Program-made: the position numbers and the translations under genes
Part shown: positions 12,275 to 22,375 of the stretch, piece after piece
Numbering within the stretch: position 1 is the stretch's first letter
How the letters are laid out: the number at the start of each line of letters is the position of its first letter
The notes under the pieces: model-generated
Told to the model about the DNA's origin: nothing
Databases searched by the model: none
The model's input: the letters and a program-made list of their open reading frames with translations, nothing else
From: Agrostemma githago
Lineage: Eukaryota > Streptophyta > Magnoliopsida > Caryophyllales > Caryophyllaceae
DNA: 64,000 bases
Reading direction: 5' to 3'
NCBI GenBank assembly: GCA_958450325.1
Contig: OY288251.1
Location: 15,876,976-15,940,975, forward strand

Positions 12275-12307
12275 TTCCCGAGATCACAGATACCCGAGAT
12301 ACCTTGA

Positions 12308-12319
12308 GCTCTGATACCA
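12308..12319 (-). other. Primer binding site (initiator tRNA-Met)
   Basis: On the minus strand TGGTATCAGAGC lies three bases from the LTR end. This is the usual complement of the 3' end of plant initiator methionine tRNA in Copia elements. Confidence 0.9.
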
Positions 12320-12322
12320 GTT

Positions 12323-12693
12323 TGTTGTGCGGAAGCTAAACAAACGCGGCAATAATAAAAAGAAAGAGACCAAGATTTACATGGTTCACTAAACAACTTG
12401 TTAGCTATGTCCACAGGCGAAGGGAAAAACTTTTACTATGTCGAGAATGCAAATTACAGACTCGTATGAGCTCTGTCTAAGTAATGACTTAAGAGACTCA
12501 AATATATTTGGATGAGTTCTAAGGCAGAGAGAAGACTCATATTTATATGAATAGAATCTCATCACCTTTCCTACTTTCGATGTGGACAAAATACAATACA
12601 TAGTTTGTACATGTACCACACTTTTCTATTTCCTTAAATGTGGGACAAACCACCAAGTTAGGAAATTCCAACTTCAAGTCTCATATTCTAACA
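12323..12693 (-). mobile_element. 5' LTR of the copia element (371 bp)
   Basis: On the minus strand it begins TGTTAGAATATGAG and ends TTCCGCACAACA, giving TG...CA ends. A TATA-like CATATAAATA lies at 12540-12549 (minus). The length is normal for a Copia LTR. The 3' partner is not in the window. Confidence 0.88.
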
Positions 12694-12791
12694 AACAACT
12701 AACAATTCATTCCAAGATCAAACCAAACGAGTATTAGTAAACACTGGGTTCTAATTCCGTACCTCCCTGGATTTAGATTCCAATCTATTAC

Positions 12792-14136
12792 TGACAATCT
12801 AAAGTCGTATGTTTCAAATTAATATTTATAAGCACTTAAATCTATATACTAAAATTTAGTACAGTAGAAATAAGGGTCGAACCCAAGGGAATCAGAATAA
12901 CGAAATTATGCTAACTAAGTGTAGACGAAATCAATCAATCTCTAATTAAATTAAAGATCGTAGTAACCAATGGGGGGGGTTTATGTATGAGATTCTAATA
13001 AACTAAAGCGAAAAGCTAATAAATTGATATATCAAATGATGAAAAAAAACTTAGACACAAGCACAAATCCACACTCAATAGCGATTGATCACCGTAAGAC
13101 GGTTTCAATTAATAACCTTGACTACTCTATCGTGAACATGAAATTCCAATTCTCTTAAGAATAGTTAACTAAAATGAATCTCGTTCTTAATCAACCCTAA
13201 CCATAAAACAACCTAAACAATCCAGTTCTAGGTTCAATTAGACGGAAGCAATATAGATCTGAGAATTCGATAGAGAATAAATAGCACGTACAATCCAGTC
13301 GCGCCTTAGATATTTATATGAATCGCTTCTAAGAACTAATATCAACGTATCCCGTTCAATATTAATTCCTAGTTGTTACTAATGTAATGTTAATCAGTAA
13401 ATCCTACTCAATTAATGATACTAACAATAGAACGACGCAATCAAGTACTAGTTGTACACCTAGCAATCAATAACAACATTCATGAAATTGATAACGAAGC
13501 AATTCATAATAATCAAGGTTAACAATCAAAACATTCAAACTCACAAACGTTTCTCGAGCGTTTCAAAGGCCTGAATCTAAGTAGAGAAGATTAGTTACAC
13601 ATACTTGTGATGGAAAATTAGGGTTCTTCAAAGGTCTCTCTTTTCTTCCAATCTTACGTTAAACTAGTAGATGTCATGAATAATTCTCTAAAACTAAGCT
13701 TAACCAAATAATAGTTTACTACTAATAATAAAATAATAAAAACATCCTAGTAATAATAAAGTTTCCTAATCAAAACCAAAGTCTTAAAAACGTAGCAAAA
13801 TATCACAAAATAAGACGGAACACATAGTAACTTTCAGGCAACCGGGCGACCCGCATGAGCGCGGGACTTGCGTGGCTTCGGGGCGACTCGCCTGATCATC
13901 TACTGCTGCTTCGCGCGATCCTTCGATTCTATCGTCCCGGGTCTTCAAGTGGGTTTTCTTTTTCTTCATTTTTCATTCGCTCTTGGCCCAAATCGACGGT
14001 CCAATGATTATCATCCGGAAAATAGCTTATATTACATTCATATCAATCTGACACAAATGCGATACAAAAAAACCGATTTAGCTCAACAAAATACATCAAA
14101 ACCGTCGTAATAAATACGACTAAATCCGGCCCATTA
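12792..14136 (-). mobile_element. LTR-like remnant, unassigned family
   Basis: On the minus strand, near its end, it has GGGTTCGACCCTTATTTCT and a TATAAATATT...ACGAC tail, comparable to the U5 end of the LTR at 9660-9783. A GC-rich cluster with GCGACCCGC and GCGACTCGC words at roughly 20-base spacing (13840-13895) sits where other LTRs here have palindromic boxes. ATTAC occurs at both edges (12787-12791, 14137-14141) and may be a target duplication, but the termini are not clean TG...CA, so the limits are approximate. Confidence 0.5.
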
Positions 14137-14142
14137 ATTACA

Positions 14143-14515
14143 TTCTTATTGTTTGAACCAAATGACCCCTTAGTATAGTAGCCTAGTAAATTGAATTGTG
14201 TGATATGAGTTCGACTTCAGCACAACCCCGTTAAAAAGAATTAGTGTTATTTTTTTCGATTATTTTTATATAAACCCTATTTTGACGATATTTTTTTGGA
14301 GCACTATTTAAAAAAGACTAAATAATTAATTAACTTCTTTTGGGGTGAGTTTTATCCATAAAATTTATTTTGATGTCATTCGAATTAATGACTTTGTATT
14401 TTTGATAATAATTTAGGGTTTTCATATTAACTTTATAAATTAGCGGAGTGTATATATAATCTTTTTTTATTGAGCGACTTTAGTAACATATAGTTTTTGT
14501 CCCTCAAAATTAACG
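14143..14515. other. AT-rich spacer, nothing recognised
   Basis: No reading frame, repeat end or RNA gene can be supported here. It is probably decayed repeat sequence. Confidence 0.5.
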
Positions 14516-14809
14516 TGTAACAGCCCTAAACTTTTTGCGACCAAAATAATTAACCAAAACGGAAAATTCAAAGTTGTTACTCCGCACTTAGCTCACAAAG
14601 CCAAGTGCAAGGCAAATAAAATGATATAACTTAACCGAAAAGAAATTTGATAGAAAATAATTGAAACGAAGTAGAAATTTGATACTAAATTAAATGAAAA
14701 CATTGCAGCGGAAGACATAGGTCTTACAAAATCCAAAACAGTTTAAAACAATCTCAAAACAATAAATCCAATGTAAATATAAGTAGCTCGGAGCTAGAGT
14801 TAAATAGTT
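14516..14809 (-). mobile_element. Tekay-like LTR remnant, part 1
   Basis: It starts TGTAACAGCCC (minus-strand end ...GGGCTGTTACA) and continues with weak but ordered similarity to the LTR at 2476 onward (GCGGAAG, then TTTAAAACAATC). It is interrupted at 14810 by another LTR and seems to resume at 16444. Confidence 0.45.
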
Positions 14810-15905
14810 TGATGGTAGGGATTTGTCTTGGATCCCGACACCAATAAACCAACGAACCTAGGCTAGGTAGCAAGGGCAAGTCCGATCAAACCACATGGAC
14901 GGAAAAGGGGTTTAGACTAGAGTTCACCTAAACACAAGACCAAGTCACAAGGAAACATTGGAGAAGAAAACTATCGAGAATTGAAAGACTGCAACGAATA
15001 CTAGGTTAATGAACAAGGCTAAACAGACTAAAACAATGAAAGGGAAGAAAACTATGACTATGAATAAACAAAGGATGACATAAACTAAATGATTCAACTA
15101 AAGATAAATTCAAACAATAAATAAGAAGAACAATTACTAAGATGAAGAAGAAATGAATAAGGGGAAGAGTAGGGTTAGGTCGGGTTCATAGATGTATTGG
15201 GCTAGTGGGGTAATCGAGGATAAAGGAGTCACCTAGTCACTAAGGTAAGTCCGCGCTCTCGCGACAAGAACGAACCCAAAAACTCATGAAAAGAACTACC
15301 CAAACCATGAGAATTCAATCACCAACCAAGCACACAACAAGAAGGAAGAAACAAGCAAGAGTAGTATTGGCCATTACCACCCTAACAAACATTTCATCAA
15401 ACATGTGGCATACATGACAAGTGACTAGCAACAAAGATACAACCTTTACCCACAATCAACCCTAATCACCCGTGGTTAACACCTAATCCCTATACTAACC
15501 CCACAAGGATCTACTGACACATGTTTATACTAAAACTAACATAAACAAGAGAAACCAACATTGGAGCAAAAGCATTCATTATGAAGAACAAACAAGGATG
15601 AACAATAAACAATAGACAAAGGTTGAAACTTTATTAACAACCAAAGATTAAGAGAAAAGAGAGAAGAAAGATTGTACCAAACTAGATGATGAATGAAAAA
15701 ATTGAAACTTACATAAAAAAACCCCAAATACATCCACTAGGGTTGTCAATCTTGATAAAATCTTCAAGAATTCCACTAATACAAGAGTAACTTGCTAAGA
15801 TTAAGCTAAGATTAAAGAAATATTAAGGAAATATTAAGGAGAAACTAAGCTAAGGGTTAAGGTTTTCTATCTAGGGTTTCATGCTTAAAACAATACAATA
15901 AGGGG

Positions 15906-15913
15906 TATTTATA
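15906..15913 (-). promoter_or_regulatory. LTR TATA box
   Basis: TATAAATA on the minus strand is followed by CCCCTT, the same TATA-plus-C-run context as CTATATATACCCC in the LTRs at 27991 and 48013. Confidence 0.7.
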
Positions 15914-15965
15914 GGGTTATACAAATGAGGGAAGTGAAACGACAAAGCGCGAAGGGAGTAAAGAT

Positions 15966-16045
15966 CGTCCCAGCCATGATGTGAGCTTCCCGGCCGTGAG
16001 GTGGCTCCGTCCCGGCCGTGATGGGTGGGCCTCACGGCCGTGAGC
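15966..16045 (-). promoter_or_regulatory. Palindromic box array in LTR
   Basis: Four 16-base boxes start at 15966, 15986, 16008 and 16030 (spacing 20-22). The core is CCCGGCCGTGA, and the last box contains the perfect palindrome CTCACGGCCGTGAG. The array lies about 55-130 bases upstream of the TATA box on the minus strand. Confidence 0.7.
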
Positions 16046-16443
16046 CCTACGCTGTAGCTTTCTTCTCTCGTCTTTACTTCACGACTTGCTAGTTTATATT
16101 CCCGATCAGGAATGTGGGTGACATGGCCGTATAGCTTCACAGGTCGACTCCTTCTTGCTTATCCTTGGCCCTAAGGATATCTCGTAACTCAAAATAGGTC
16201 CTTACGACGTAGAAATGGGCTCCAAAAGTCGTGTTCTTGTCATACGAACCTAGAAACACAAAATTTCTCTAGAGAAGATATTAGTAGCACAAAAACCGCT
16301 TCTAAAAGCGATTAAACTAAGGAAAAATAAGTAAAACAAGAAGGAAAGACGATACAAATTAAGCATATCATAGTTAAAATCCTTCATCGTTCAGCAAAAC
16401 CCGAAACTTGAATGCACCCATGCAGCATATAGTGTACCTATCA

Positions 16444-17350
16444 ACTGTACCCAAAATCATGATTAGGTACAGGTTACAGTGGGGGAACAACCCAAAATAA
16501 AAGGACATCAGCAAAGATGAGTAAAATATATTATAATGAAAACGTAACATAATAATTATAGTTTGTAGTAACTGAAACTAGAGTTAAAAGTCACCGTTTT
16601 GATACCAGAACACAATACTGTAAAAACAGTAGTTAAAACCAAAACCAACCAAAATATATTTTTCACCACCTGTGTGTGAAGGTCCTACCCTTGCACGGTC
16701 TATAGGCAACCACCTTTGCTTAGTTCGACTTATATAGTGCGCACCTCTCACATTTGGACAGTCAGTAGAATGAAACTGCCAAAGGAGAAAGTCTAATTAC
16801 CTAGCAAGTGGGGCCGGATACCCAACTTAATATAACTCGGGCCAAGAGTTCAGTTTCGGGATGAGGTCCCAGGAACGTCGTAAACGCACCTTAAACCAAC
16901 TAGACCAACAGAGCTCCCAGAGTCTGTTATAACTTCAAAACTTTTTTACTAAAACAATAGAAATATGTGACTCGTGCCACAAGTTCAATATCCAAAATAT
17001 TACTAATATCATAAAAATTTCCCATTGACAAAATAATTTAGAAACCGCTTTAAAAATATAATTAAAATCGAACATGCTCTTTACTTAAAGGTGAGAAGGT
17101 TAAAACGTCCTTACCTCTCGAGACGATAAATCTAAGCTAATATTAATCCAAAAATTCTTTCTCCTCGAATCCATAGGTTACAAATAATGTAAATTGGATT
17201 CAATAATCACCAACTCAAATTGGGACGGTCCAAACTTACACACCAACTTATTACTACAACTAGTCCAAATTCTCGTCCCATAAGTAACCTATCTAGTTTA
17301 TAAATAGTTGACTAGTTGTCTTAATTGACCCAAATAGACTCGTCTCAAGA
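16444..17350 (-). mobile_element. Tekay-like LTR remnant, part 2
   Basis: This is non-coding AT-rich sequence with landmarks in the same order as the LTR family at 2476 (a CTCGG and price-tag-like CCACCT block, then TTACCTCTCGAG and CGATAATT-like words). The assignment is by weak ordered resemblance only. Confidence 0.35.
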
Positions 17351-20300
17351 CTAGAAAAACTCTAATTTACTGATTGTCTCAAGCTCTCTCTTATTTCCAT
17401 ATAAGTCACTTTTGTGCAAAATATCAATCTAATATTCATGTAATCCGCACAAACACCATTGACTTCTTCTTCTTCCTTTTTCATCCAATTTACTTGTGCC
17501 CATCACCATCTATTTCAATTTGTTTCTGTTATGTACAAAACTGCTCATTATCATCACCAAACTCCAAAATACGATAGTTTTTGTGACCCGCTTTCGGTCG
17601 CTAAAAGACAGTTTCATTTCCGGGGACAGTTTTGGCCTAAATTAGTCTTATTTGAATGGAAACGACCCACTGGGCTTGAATTTGAGGTTGATTTTGTGAG
17701 ATTTGTACTCTACTAAAAGCTCATGCCGGATACTATCGATTCTGAGTCTGTATTCGAGCGCATTAAGTCACGTTTATGTCCGATCATCATCGGGTGTTTT
17801 GTTGGAAGCTGCTATAGACACTAGCAGGCAAAATGTGGGTGTACGGAGCCCCCACTCTGACTAAGGCTTGGACAAGGCAAAACTCAAAGTAGCTACCAGG
17901 CCAATCGAGGATTACAACCTGGCAGCCTTCCGGTCGGGTCGTTTATAGTCCATTAGACTTGCATGAAAGGGCTCGCCAGCCATAAGATAGAAATCGTACC
18001 TGAGTTCTGTTATCTGTGATAGCTCCGTGGGGACTTTCTTTTGAAGTCCTGCGTGTACCTGTATGAAGATACATCCCATCTTGGAGCTGCGCGGGACTTG
18101 CTTCTAAAGCCTTGGGTGTATCTGTTTGCAGATACATCCCGTCTTTGGATGTAATATTCCAGGAGAGACACCACCTCAGATTTTCTGTTGGGGAGTAAAG
18201 GAGCCGCGCGGGGACTTGCTTCTAAAGTCCTGGGTGTACCTATTTGCAGACACATCCCAATTTGCATGCGACATTTAGATGAAACACCGACTCACGCTGG
18301 GGTGATAAAACTTGATGTTTGGGAAGCACAAGCTGGTACCTGAAATGTTAGGTACATAGGCAGAAATAACGAATACAGAAGACGACAAGATAGCATACAG
18401 GAAATGCAGTTAGCATCTATTGACTGGCTTGCGCGGAGGAAATTGATTTTTGCTTCATTTTGAAATCAAAGTCTTGAAAGCAACTCACGTGCTAGGAAAT
18501 AGGTTTTCAAAATTGAAAGGGTTGGAAAAGAAATTTGTAGTTTAAATAGACCGACATTTGACCTTGTTGAAAAGGATTTTCTCAAATGGCTAAGTTTTAT
18601 GAATTTAAAAGCAAGAATTAGGAGAGAGAGGTCTACTAACAGACTCGACTCTGAACGCAACAGGACTAGTTGACAGACAGAAACTTGACTCTCGAAGGGT
18701 TGGACCGTGACTCGGTAAGGGGGTGGGCCACCTAAGATGACAAGACTTTTAAGTTACGCTATTCTATAGCCTAGGTGAGTGGCAACACGGTCGATCATCG
18801 AAAATGGGAAGGATGTGTTATAGTTTGTAATGAGACTGTTTCTGCAGGACTCAGCAGTAGCAGTGTTGTAGACTAGTGCTCTTTTATTTTTGATTTTGGG
18901 GTATATTCTAAAAGTGGGTGTCGCTTCGAGTCCTTTACAGATTCTTGTCTTTGACTGAGCCGAGTACTAGGACACACTATAGAAAGGAGGCTATTTTTGA
19001 AGATTTTGGATTTTTTGAGTGGATGGCAGTCTTCTGTCTAATAGAAGCCCCCAGGACGACAAAGCTAACTGTTGAGAACATGATAGTGTCGTGATAGGAA
19101 TGATGGTGCTTTTTGAATATGAGTCAATGTGGGTGGTTGTGCCTTTATTGAAAGGCTACCTACGTGTTCACGTGTAGTGAAATCAAAACAAGTCGTAGTT
19201 CAGTTGATTGAAAGATATGTAATGGTGCCTAGTTTATTAGGGCTTTGTGTGTAACTAGCCATATTGACGGTGTAGGCTAGGTGCATTCCCAGTTATGTCT
19301 TCATCAATGAGCTGGAACAGTTAGGATGTTGATCCTGTGACTGTGAGCGTTCTCCGGGATAGCCCCCAGAGGTGGTGTGAACTATTTGGGCATGTTCTAT
19401 GCCGACCGAGGTTGAGTTCCCGTGTTTGGGGCTTGTAACTGGTTTGGATGTTTTTGGAAATGTGGTGCCAGGTCGTAAGTGGCTTTGATGCTTCAAAATC
19501 TGGAGCTTGATTTTTGTGGAGCTAAGGCTTTGAGGGTAAGGTATTATAATATGGTAGGAAAGGGGGAAGTCAAGTAAAAATGACTCGAACTTCGATCGGG
19601 GTATGTTTGATAATGCCGAATCTGATTTCCATGTTTGGCCCTAATGGTTAGGGTGTATCCTATGGAGCTTGAATCATCAAAATTTTGGGCTGTCTCTTAG
19701 CCTAGGTCTCGGGAAGGTCTTGAGGGTTGTAATGCGGGAACGCTATATGTGGCGTTAGCTGACTAGGCTAATTGTCTCTCCTCTATTTGATGGTATAGGT
19801 ATTGATAATTTTAGCCGGGCAAGGAACTTTCACATGAGTTGACCGTTGACCATGGTCATGGGTTTTTGAATTTTTGCTTGACCTCTTAGCCCCAGTCATG
19901 GAACTTTTCATTTGAGTTGACCGTGTCCCGGTCAAAGGATTGACCATACTCTGACCAAGGGATGTTGAGAGTTCTTTTATGATCATGGTCAGCTCTTTTA
20001 TTTTGGCCTTTTGCTTTTTTTTCCTGGACTTCTGATTTTCTTTTTGTCCAGCTTTATTTATTTTTTGAGTTTTTTGTTAGTCAGACTAACGCCTAAGGTA
20101 GAGATTGGTTAGTCTTATTGGAGAGGTGTTTATTGTGGGAAGTGGGCTTGCCTCCCGTCTTGAACCCAAACTAGGAGACTATCTAGATTTGTCCTAAGAT
20201 TCAATAACGCTCCTGCTAGGGGTAGTTATGTGGCTTTCTATGCCAGACATGGAACAGGTAAAAAAACACAAGTCTCAGTTTCCTGCAGTCATTATAGATG

Positions 20301-20516
20301 TACCTATAATAGTCACGTGCATGTGCTCATAGTGTATGATGGTGTTCACCATGTTCTCGGAAACACATAAGGAAAGCATATAATAGAAAAGATGATTTCA
20401 TTGAATTTTGAAAAGAGGACAGAATACAGTTGACTCTGACTCTGACTTGGAAATTGAAAGGAATAGTATATCCTAGACTCGGACTTAAATCAAATCCGGA
20501 CTCTTGGATGATATTG
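17351..20516. other. Long non-coding region of decayed Tat-type repeats
   Basis: No coding sequence is supported. It contains AAAATGTGGGTGTACGG (17830-17846), which could be a polypurine tract and LTR start on the plus strand. It also has scattered AGCCCCCA words (17847, 19036, 19366), which recur at 21566 and 22389, and the short repeat family at 18021-18257. It probably belongs with the minus-strand gag at 20517-21386 as the body of a gag-only or deleted Tat-lineage element. Confidence 0.4.
18021..18257. repeat. Three diverged copies of a ~57-bp repeat
   Basis: Copies lie at about 18021-18078, 18084-18141 and 18200-18257. Each has GGGACTTGCTTCTAAAG..., then GTGTACCTGT and AGATACATCCC, which can pair with each other as a short imperfect hairpin. 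Short tandem repeats of this kind are known in the 3' untranslated regions of Tat-lineage elements. Confidence 0.75.
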
Positions 20517-21386
20517 TCAGTAGTTGTCGACTTCTAAGGACTCAAGTAGATGTCCAGTAGAAGCTTCACCTAGAACATCGCTATGTCGAAGATCGTCTTC
20601 AATCCTAGTACCCATTTCGGTAAGCACCGCAAAGTTTGAAATGCCGGCATACCTAAGATGGACGCGGTAGGAGGGTAGGAAGTTGTTGATGAACGCCTCC
20701 ACTAGTGTCTTCTCGCAGGGCTTTTCTACCAGCTTAACACTCTCAGCCCGCCAACGTTGAAGGTATTTGGTGAAACCCTCTGTTGGATCTTGGGCCATGA
20801 CTTCTAAAGTCCGCTTGGTAGTCTGAAGTTCAGTATTATCAGAATAGTTTTGAGAGAACTCGATAGTCACATTTTCCCAAGTTGGGAATCTTTTTGTATT
20901 AAGCTTATAGAACCAGGCTTTTGGGTATTTCCAGAGGGATGTGCTGAACAGATTGACGAACATGTCAGCTTTGACCTCCTTGATAGCCATAAACGCCTTG
21001 AAGGCTCGGAGGTGTAATAATGGATCCTTCGTCCCTTCGAATATGGGTAACCCTTCTAGATTGAGATCTGTTGGTTGTTTCTCATTGATGGGTGTATAGT
21101 CTCGAGGGTTTTCGACACAGATGTTGTTCTCTTGGAGGGCATGGAACTGTTCCTTGAGCTCACGCATCATGTTGATCAGTTTGGCAAATGGCCCAGTTTT
21201 TACTAACCCAGAATCGAGGTCTTGCCGTTCAATGACAGTTAAACGAGCATTCTTGGCCTCTAGGTCGGCTCTTATGAACCCTAGTTGGGTTTCAACCATG
21301 GCCTGCCTACTAACCATTGTCTCCAGCAAAGCCTTCATTTCATCAATGGTGTTTTCCATGTCCCTAATCCCTCTTGTAGATGCCAT
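20517..21386 (-). CDS. Gag-like protein of a Tat-lineage Ty3/Gypsy element
   Basis: A 289-codon uninterrupted frame opens with ATG at 21384-21386. The frame is open further upstream but only with non-ATG starts. The first 60 residues are a heptad-like helix (coiled-coil candidate). Residues about 110-235 carry the retrotransposon gag/capsid pattern: F.GTKDPLLHLRAFKAFM, then a WFYKL element, WENVTIEFSQNYSDN and FTKYLQRWRAE. There is no zinc knuckle, protease or pol downstream; the frame ends and non-coding sequence follows. Gag would form the particle in the cytoplasm. A pol-less gag element or a truncated autonomous one both fit. That the frame is open suggests fairly recent loss. Confidence 0.75.
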   Translation of the reverse strand: MASTRGIRDMENTIDEMKALLETMVSRQAMVETQLGFIRADLEAKNARLTVIERQDLDSGLVKTGPFAKLINMMRELKEQFHALQENNICVENPRDYTPINEKQPTDLNLEGLPIFEGTKDPLLHLRAFKAFMAIKEVKADMFVNLFSTSLWKYPKAWFYKLNTKRFPTWENVTIEFSQNYSDNTELQTTKRTLEVMAQDPTEGFTKYLQRWRAESVKLVEKPCEKTLVEAFINNFLPSYRVHLRYAGISNFAVLTEMGTRIEDDLRHSDVLGEASTGHLLESLEVDNY

Positions 21387-21516
21387 ACTCTGCGAGAATA
21401 CCCATGTAATCAGGAATGTTGCTTCGAAACTCGAATACACCAAGGCATAGGAAATAGTGCGGGAGGAGAGACAACTCTAGTTTGACTCGGGTTAGACTCT
21501 CCTAAGATAAATACGT

Positions 21517-22210
21517 AGGGTACGATTCTCGGAGCAATTGTGATTAATCCCTCCGTCGGAGAATAGCCCCCAAGTGAGACTAAGGACTCTGATAGGAATC
21601 AGATGGTGTGGCATCTAAGTGACTCGAAAGTGGGGTACGTGAGACAACACATGTAAGGCATGACTCTTAGAGCAATCGTGATCGATCGCTTTGCAGAAGG
21701 GTAGGCCCGAGTGAGATTGAAGGTTTTGTTAAGACTCGAGTGTCGGACGAGTGACCCTTAGGTGTAAGGATCACGAACCTTTTGGTATAGGGCTATGCCT
21801 TATAAAAGGTTGACTCGGCCTCGAGGAAAGGCAGACGAGGTAAGGGAAGAAACTTGCAATGTAAGATTGGCAGAGTTTCGACGCTAGAGACCCTTGACTT
21901 GACTTGAATAAGGATGGACCCTGGGATTAGGGTAGACCTTTAAGTTAAAGAATTATTGAATAGGGATGACTCGACTAATGGATTGAAATGTGGGCGAAAT
22001 TCCCTTAGGAAAGGTCGGGGGACCATCCTGTCGGAGGAAAAGATCGCGTGGGACTTTCTAGTTAGAACTCGAGTGTAGATAAACCTTCCATTTACGAGTG
22101 TATGACTCGTGTTGGTCGGTTGTGCCTTTAGAAAAAGGCGGAGTAGGATGGGGAAGAAACCAGTGATATAGGATCGACAGAGTTTCGACGCTAAAGACCC
22201 GACACAGATT
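21517..22210 (-). repeat. Diverged internal repeats in the leader of the Tat-type gag
   Basis: A segment with GGGAAGAAAC...CAGAGTTTCGACGCTA.AGACCC occurs at 21844-21893 and again at 22151-22200 (about 307 bases apart). A second pair, GGAGCAATTGTGATTAATC and AGAGCAATCGTGATCGATC, occurs near 21532 and 21670. This is non-coding; I see it as the duplicated 5' leader of the gag element. Confidence 0.6.
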
Positions 22211-22375
22211 ACGGTAGGCCCTAGATCGAAAGGTTTTGAAAAAATGATTGAATTTTGAAAATTGAGAGAACGGTCCTGAAATCCGCATTGAGCCAATAGG
22301 ACCAAGCATTTGAAATGTTAGAATGGTTGCGAGTAAATTCACATCTTTTGAAATTGGTCCCGTCTTTTTACGGCA

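Larger units (their letters stand above)
9784..12322 (-). mobile_element. Ty1/Copia retrotransposon, internal region, 5' half
   Basis: Minus-strand internal sequence runs from the primer site (12308-12319) through gag, protease and integrase to the start of the region linking integrase with reverse transcriptase. It stops abruptly at 9783, where the Athila-like LTR begins. Reverse transcriptase, RNase H and the 3' LTR are absent and probably lie beyond the left edge, on the far side of that element. This makes the copia element the older one. Confidence 0.85.
14810..16443 (-). mobile_element. LTR (1.63 kb) without visible partner, box-array promoter type
   Basis: On the minus strand it begins TGATAGGTACACTATATG and ends CCCTACCATCA. 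Near that end is a block (TTTTCCGTCCATGTGG) like the CCGTCCCCGTGGATTCGACC of the LTRs at 27496 and 47471. Four palindromic boxes (15966-16045) precede a TATA box at 15906-15913. No matching 5-bp target duplication is visible (TAGTT left, ACTGT right), so it is either a solo LTR with decayed flanks or a recombined remnant. Confidence 0.75.

Noticed and set aside
14805..16448. Target duplication around the LTR at 14810-16443
   Set aside because: Left flank TAGTT and right flank ACTGT do not match; a clean insertion cannot be claimed.
17374..17716. Two overlapping plus-strand frames of 67-85 codons as a small gene
   Set aside because: No domain, no clear start context or leader, surrounded by repeat remnants.
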